Origin: an archaeon
Lineage (GTDB): Archaea > Iainarchaeota > Iainarchaeia > Iainarchaeales > Iainarchaeaceae
Length of the DNA stretch: 8,253 nucleotides
Assembly: GCA_024653865.1 (NCBI GenBank)
Contig: JANLHD010000048.1
Location: 1-8,253, forward strand
Direction of reading: 5' to 3'
Part shown: positions 4,938 through 8,253 of the stretch, one piece after another
Position numbering within the stretch: the stretch's first letter is position 1
Layout of the letters: every line of letters begins with the position of its first letter
The notes under the pieces: model-generated
What the model saw: only the letters and a program-made list of their open reading frames with translations
The model's database searches: none
Told to the model about the DNA's origin: nothing
Program-made: the position numbers and the translations under genes

Positions 4938-6994
4938 TGCACATGATAAACAGCATCCGCCTGCAGAACTGGAGAACCCACCTTAACACCGAACTCGAAT
5001 TCGAAAAAGGAACCAACGTAATCGTCGGAAAAATGGGCGCGGGCAAGAGCTCCATAATGGATGCCATATCCTTCGCACTATACGGCACCTTCCCCTCCCT
5101 TGCCTCGCGCAAGGTGAGCCTTGAAGAAACAATAATGTCAAAGCCAATAAAACAGGAAACCGCGACCATCGAACTTGTTTTTGAATACGAAAAAAAAGAA
5201 TACACCGTAAAGAGGGTCGTTAAAAGAAAAGGAATAAACGAGGCGGAACTTCGGCTCGACGGAAAAATCATTGCCGGCCCGAAAACAACCGAGGTCACCA
5301 AAAAAATAGAGGAAACAACAAAGGTGCCATACGAACTATTCAGCAGGGCGATTTACTCCGAACAAAACCAAATAGATTTCTTCCTGAAGCTAACGCCCTC
5401 CCAAAGAAAGGAAAAATTCGACGAACTGCTCGGCCTTGACAAGTACGAAACCGCGAGGTCGAACGCAGTAATACTCGCAAACAGGGTGAAAAAAATCTCC
5501 GAGGACAAAAAAAAATTTCTGGCGGAACAAAAGCAAAAAAACGACCCCGCAAAACTGGAAGAAAACGAAAAGCGCCTCGCCGCCAAGCTCTTGGAAACCC
5601 AAAAAAGAGGCGCACAAAAAAAAGCCCTCGAAGAAGGCGCGAGTTTGGCGGAAAAAGAGGTCAGAGCCCTCGAAGAAGAGGAAAAAGAGGCGAGGTTTTT
5701 GCGAGAACTCGAAATAAGGGCAAAATCCAAAAAAGAGGCGCTCGAAGAGCAATTCCAAAGGCTAAAATCAAAAACGCAAGGAAAGAGCGCACAAGGCATA
5801 GCCAAAGAACTCGAAGAAACAAGGAAAAAATTGGAGGACCTCTTGGAACAAAATAAGGAACGCGAAAAAGAGGAAGAAGAGTCCCGCAAACACCTCGGCG
5901 AGGCAAAGGAAAAAATAGCAGTGCTATTGAGCATGGAAAGGGAAAACGAAAAAAACACAAAAAATAAGCAAGGCCTCGAGGCACAATGCCCCGTGTGCAA
6001 AAAATTGGTTTCTGAACACGACAAAAAAATTCTTTTGGAGGAACTCGCCGAAGAAAAAAACAAAATAGAAAAATCCCTTGAGGAGCAAAAAATGATTGCC
6101 GCAAAATGTGAAAAGGGCCTCGCGCAAACTCTCAAAAAAGCAAAAGAAGCGCTGGCGAAAAAAGAGGAGCTCGCAAGGAAATCGCGCGAACTCGAGACCC
6201 TCTCGGAATCATTCAAAGAAATCCTGGAAAAGGAAAAACAAATAGAAGAACTCTTCGAAGAAACAAAAAAACTTGCCCAACAAAACAGCGAAAAAAAATT
6301 CGACGAAAAAAAGCTCCAGGCAGCAAGAAAAAATCATGCGGCCGCCAGGGAAACACTCGCACGCACAAGCGCGGAACTTTTCGCGGCAAAAGAAATGGCA
6401 AAAGAACTCGAAGAAGGAATAAGTGCAATGAAGCAAACACAAAAACAAATCGGCGAACTGGAGGCACAGGCAAAGGAAGGCGAAGTGACCGCGGAAAAAC
6501 TCGCCATATTCACCTCCGCACTAATGTCCGCGCAGGCAGAGCTGCGCAACACAATGATTGACACCGTAAACGGGGCAATGGAGGAAATCTGGCCCCGCAT
6601 ATACCCCTACGGCGACTTTTCAAGCGTAAAAATAATCGTGGAAGACGGAAGCTACGAGATTTGCGCAAAACAAAGAAGCGGGGAATGGCAAAGGGTAGAT
6701 GGCATACTCTCGGGGGGCGAAAGAAGCGCCGCGGCAATAACAACAAGAATAGCGGTGTCGCTCGTGCTCACACAAAACCTCGGATGGATAATACTCGACG
6801 AGCCAACGCACAATTTCGACGCAAACGCGGTGGCGGAAATGAGCGAAACAATGCGAACCCACCTGCCCGAACTAATAGAACAAATCTTTATCATAACCCA
6901 CGACAAGGAAATGGAGAATGCGGCATCCGGCAAACTCTACGTGCTCGAGCGGGAAAAAGAAAACGACGGGCCAACGAGAATTTCAGGCTTTTAA
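4937..6994 (+). CDS. rad50: DNA double-strand break repair ATPase Rad50
   Basis: This is a 685-residue SMC-like protein. It has Walker A G31-K-M-G-A-G-K37-S, a Q-loop region in YSEQNQIDFFLKLTPSQRKE (Q143/Q145), and a first coiled coil rich in K/E from about 155. The zinc hook is C351-P-V-C354, followed by a returning coil to about 530. The ABC signature is L591-S-G-G-E-R, Walker B is GWIILDEPT (D621, E622), and the switch motif is T654-H655-D. Known role: with Mre11, tethers and processes broken DNA ends in the cytoplasm. It is shorter than the roughly 850-1000 residues usual for the family because the coils are short. Walker A has Met where Asn is common, and the D-loop reads THNFD, with Phe where Leu is usual. 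ATG 4943 (MINSIRLQNWRTH) is as likely a start as ATG 4937. No mre11, herA or nurA is adjacent. The 3' end overlaps rps17e by 12 bases. Confidence 0.93.
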   Translation: MHMINSIRLQNWRTHLNTELEFEKGTNVIVGKMGAGKSSIMDAISFALYGTFPSLASRKVSLEETIMSKPIKQETATIELVFEYEKKEYTVKRVVKRKGINEAELRLDGKIIAGPKTTEVTKKIEETTKVPYELFSRAIYSEQNQIDFFLKLTPSQRKEKFDELLGLDKYETARSNAVILANRVKKISEDKKKFLAEQKQKNDPAKLEENEKRLAAKLLETQKRGAQKKALEEGASLAEKEVRALEEEEKEARFLRELEIRAKSKKEALEEQFQRLKSKTQGKSAQGIAKELEETRKKLEDLLEQNKEREKEEEESRKHLGEAKEKIAVLLSMERENEKNTKNKQGLEAQCPVCKKLVSEHDKKILLEELAEEKNKIEKSLEEQKMIAAKCEKGLAQTLKKAKEALAKKEELARKSRELETLSESFKEILEKEKQIEELFEETKKLAQQNSEKKFDEKKLQAARKNHAAARETLARTSAELFAAKEMAKELEEGISAMKQTQKQIGELEAQAKEGEVTAEKLAIFTSALMSAQAELRNTMIDTVNGAMEEIWPRIYPYGDFSSVKIIVEDGSYEICAKQRSGEWQRVDGILSGGERSAAAITTRIAVSLVLTQNLGWIILDEPTHNFDANAVAEMSETMRTHLPELIEQIFIITHDKEMENAASGKLYVLEREKENDGPTRISGF

Positions 6995-7174
6995 CTTGCC
7001 CTTTTTTCTCGAAATAAAGCCGGCAACAAGGTTTCTCTGCGGCTTGCTAAGAGGCATTTTGAAGCCATCAATAAACCTCTTTGCGGACTCAAAATCGGCC
7101 GGCACTTCGTCGCCATAAGTTTGCATCAATAAATTCGCCTTGCTCTTAATGTTCTGCGGAACAGCCTTGCCCAA
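6983..7174 (-). CDS. rps17e: Small ribosomal subunit protein eS17 (S17e)
   Basis: This 63-residue protein matches the usual length of archaeal S17e (about 60-70). The family pattern is visible: a basic N-terminus, the KANLLMQTYGDEVPADFESA helix with D27-F-E, and the C-terminal S43-K-P-Q-R-N-L-V-A-G-F-I-S-R block (usual form: SKxxRNxIAGYITR). Known role: structural protein of the 30S subunit in archaea and eukaryotes, absent from bacteria. The start is TTG at 7174. It is chosen because a GAGGTGA ribosome binding site lies exactly 6 bases upstream and the homology begins there. The gene starts 2 bases after the rpoK stop (one base between), so the two are translationally coupled. Its sequence is divergent, so the call is firm but not absolute. 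Confidence 0.82.
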   Translation of the reverse strand: MGKAVPQNIKSKANLLMQTYGDEVPADFESAKRFIDGFKMPLSKPQRNLVAGFISRKKGKLKA

Positions 7175-7175
7175 T

Positions 7176-7382
7176 TCAATTCACCTCGATTTTTTCAACC
7201 CTGCCGTCGGGGTATTCCCTCAAAACCGACATGGGCGTGACCTTCTTTTCAAACTCTTGCCTTGCAATGTCCAAAATGCTTGTTTCCTTCGGGGTTTTTA
7301 TCATTGCGGGCGCACCGAGCGAAAGCTGCAGGGCCCTGGCGCTAATAAGGCGCGTAACCTCAAACCTAGTCAATTTTTGCAC
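7176..7382 (-). CDS. rpoK: DNA-directed RNA polymerase subunit K (Rpo6/RpoK)
   Basis: This 68-residue protein has the unmistakable Rpb6/RpoK/omega core: L4-T-R-F-E8, then R11-L-I-S-A-R-A-L-Q19 and G23-A-P25, then the ILDIARQEFEKKVTPMSVLR segment and a final YPDGR turn. Known role: assembly and stability subunit of archaeal RNA polymerase, clamping RpoA. The start codon is GTG at 7382. An in-frame stop lies 4 codons upstream, and a TATA-like TAAATTAA (7403-7410) is centred about 26 bases away, so the transcript is probably leaderless. It forms a two-gene operon with rps17e. In many other archaea rpoK sits with rpl13, rps9 and rpoN instead, so the local gene order has been rearranged. Confidence 0.93.
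   Translation of the reverse strand: MQKLTRFEVTRLISARALQLSLGAPAMIKTPKETSILDIARQEFEKKVTPMSVLREYPDGRVEKIEVN
7181..7187 (-). promoter_or_regulatory. Ribosome binding site of rps17e, inside rpoK
   Basis: GAGGTGA on the minus strand is a 7-base match to the archaeal anti-Shine-Dalgarno sequence and lies 6 bases before the TTG at 7174. It decides the rps17e start codon. It also encodes part of the last residues of RpoK (I-E-V-N). Confidence 0.8.
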
Positions 7383-7415
7383 TACAAACCACTAAAAAAG
7401 AGTTAATTTACTACA
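7383..7415 (-). promoter_or_regulatory. Putative rpoK-rps17e promoter
   Basis: On the minus strand TAAATTAA (7403-7410) sits at the canonical archaeal TATA distance from the GTG start codon at 7382. This predicts a leaderless mRNA. A T-run downstream of the preceding gene separates this unit from it. Confidence 0.5.
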
Positions 7416-7433
7416 TCTACTATAGGCAAAGGA

Positions 7434-7469
7434 TTAAAAATGTGATTCTAGGGGTTTTTTGAAAACCCC
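7434..7469 (-). terminator. Hairpin plus T-run terminator after the unidentified minus-strand gene
   Basis: GGGGTTTT (7451-7458) and AAAACCCC (7462-7469) form a perfect 8-base inverted repeat with a 3-base loop. On the minus strand a TTTTT run (7436-7440) follows about 10 bases later. The stem overlaps the last codons (F-S-K-N-P) of the gene. The arrangement resembles an intrinsic terminator and sits just before the rpoK promoter. Confidence 0.6.
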
Positions 7470-8253
7470 GAAAAGAGCCATTTTTCCAGCGAATACGCGT
7501 TCCCCAGCCTCTTTGAGGCAAGCATCAAAGAACCCGAATCCACAAGGGCATTCGAACCCAAAAACGAAACCTTATGCGGCCCCAAGTCCGCAAGAATTGA
7601 CCCAAAATCCCTGTGAATGCCAGCGGCAACAAGCTCCAAAAGAATCGCCAAATTCGGGTTGAAAAAACGCGAAGAAGAACTCGTGAGCGAAAAATAAAGC
7701 GAAGAAAGCGTCTCCGAGGAAACACCAGCCATTTTTGAGGCAAAAAAAAGCTGCGGGTCACACTTCGAGTGCCCCTGGAAAAAAAGGCCCTTCGAAGAAA
7801 CAAATCCCGCCTCGATCGCGTCAAAAGAGGAGGAGAAAACATTTGTGGTCGAGCGCAAAAAATTTATTGAACCCGAAAGCGCACTCTCATTCACAAGGCA
7901 CTTCCAGTGAAGCGCAACCCGCGAAATTATTTCCGCCTCGCCCGCGGCAAAGAGCGAGAGCGCATCCGCCAGCAAAACTGTTTCAACCCCTCCGCGCGAA
8001 AACGGCCCAACCGGAAAAAAATCGTAGCAATACTCCCTCTTCCTCTCCTCACGCAAACGCTTTTTTGGATTTGAAAAGTGAAAAATTCCCGCCCACGTGG
8101 GCGAAAGGGAATTGAAATAAAAGCCCTCGCGCAAAAACCGAACCGACACAAGCGAAGAAGGAAGAACATTCTTGGCGTCAAGCGAATCTGGGGCACAGCA
8201 ATCGCTTGACGCCAAGAATGTTCTTCCTTCTTCGCTTGTGTCGGTTCGGTTTT
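7448..8253 (-). CDS. Unidentified protein, 5' end missing or corrupted
   Basis: The frame is open from the window edge to the TAG at 7448-7450, about 268 codons. I do not recognise the product. The trustworthy part starts near base 8201 (CCAPDSLDAKNVLPSS), because everything beyond it is an inverted copy of the gene's own sequence. The reliable region reads as a soluble alpha/beta protein: SPTWAGIFHFSNPKKRLREE, EYCYDFFPVGPFSRGG, VETVLLADALSLFAAGEAE, and near the C-terminus LLELVAAGIHRDFGSIL and VSFLGSNALVDSGSLML. It is rich in Ser, Phe and Leu. It has no clear signal peptide, membrane helix, Walker motif or cysteine cluster. Its third-position G/T preference matches the other minus-strand genes here, and the opposite strand is full of stops, so it is probably a native coding gene. 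A terminator follows it. Confidence 0.6.
   Translation of the reverse strand, partial: NRTDTSEEGRTFLASSDCCAPDSLDAKNVLPSSLVSVRFLREGFYFNSLSPTWAGIFHFSNPKKRLREERKREYCYDFFPVGPFSRGGVETVLLADALSLFAAGEAEIISRVALHWKCLVNESALSGSINFLRSTTNVFSSSFDAIEAGFVSSKGLFFQGHSKCDPQLFFASKMAGVSSETLSSLYFSLTSSSSRFFNPNLAILLELVAAGIHRDFGSILADLGPHKVSFLGSNALVDSGSLMLASKRLGNAYSLEKWLFSGFSKNP
8134..8253. repeat. Perfect 52-base inverted repeat with 16-base spacer at the window end
   Basis: Bases 8134-8185 are exactly the reverse complement of 8202-8253, separated by ATCTGGGGCACAGCAA (8186-8201). The right arm ends on the very last base, so the match may have continued. Both arms lie within one open reading frame, where a 52-base perfect palindrome is not expected. 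The likeliest reading is a fold-back chimera at a contig end. A natural hairpin is less likely. Confidence 0.9.

Noticed and set aside
5353..6216. Long Ser/Phe-rich open frame on the minus strand opposite rad50.
   Set aside because: It mirrors the Lys/Glu-rich coiled coil of Rad50. Low-complexity Ser/Phe composition is the expected shadow of such a region.
342..6300. Runs of 7-8 adenines inside coding sequences as candidate programmed slippage sites.
   Set aside because: They follow from AAA/GAA codon preference. No gene here needs a frame change to give a complete product.
7735..8115. Plus-strand open frame rich in Lys, Arg and Pro opposite the unidentified gene.
   Set aside because: The other plus-strand frames here contain many stops, the composition is shadow-like, and the minus frame stays open for about 268 codons with native codon preference.

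Overview
The window is archaeal. It encodes archaeal-type informational genes: a class I CCA-adding enzyme, translation factor aEF-1 beta with its partner zinc-ribbon protein, RNA polymerase subunit K, ribosomal protein S17e, a zinc-hook Rad50 and a TYW3/Taw3 tRNA modification enzyme. It also has A/T-rich TATA boxes about 25 bases before start codons, several apparently leaderless or near-leaderless genes, and GGTGA-type ribosome binding sites. The compact layout, short Rad50, scrambled operon order and a stripped-down zinc-ribbon protein would fit a DPANN-type lineage (Diapherotrites/Micrarchaeota-like), but that placement is a guess.

Layout. Bases 1-4000 are mainly a tRNA-maturation block. 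It starts with the 3' end of taw3 (wybutosine pathway), then thpR (RNA 2',3'-cyclic phosphodiesterase), cca, and a tRNA-Arg(UCG) gene on the opposite strand that ends 3 bases after cca and has no encoded CCA. A type II/IV secretion (archaeal pilus/archaellum) ATPase gene lies on the minus strand between thpR and cca. It overlaps the 3' end of thpR by 52 bases and shares a divergent promoter region with cca.

Bases 4050-4550 hold a two-gene translation operon: a 52-residue zinc-ribbon protein, then aEF-1 beta. A T-rich bidirectional terminator separates it from a 63-residue protein of unknown function. That gene diverges from rad50, whose start is covered by a perfect 9-base inverted repeat with an AGGAG in its loop. 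No mre11 accompanies rad50.

Bases 6983-8253 read on the minus strand: an unidentified protein (5' end missing), a hairpin plus T-run terminator, then rpoK and rps17e. These last two start at GTG and TTG, and the rps17e ribosome binding site lies inside rpoK.

The last 120 bases form a perfect 52-base inverted repeat around a 16-base spacer, running exactly to the window end. This looks like a fold-back chimera at a contig terminus (typical of whole-genome amplification) rather than biology, so the first residues read for the last gene should not be trusted.

Plus-strand genes favour A/C at third codon positions and minus-strand genes favour G/T. This points to a replication-strand mutational bias across the window and supports the minus-strand genes as native. 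I see no CRISPR array, insertion sequence or prophage. The strongest points to follow up are the rad50 start-site inverted repeat, the orphan 63-residue protein beside it, and the zinc-ribbon protein that has lost one of its two metal sites.
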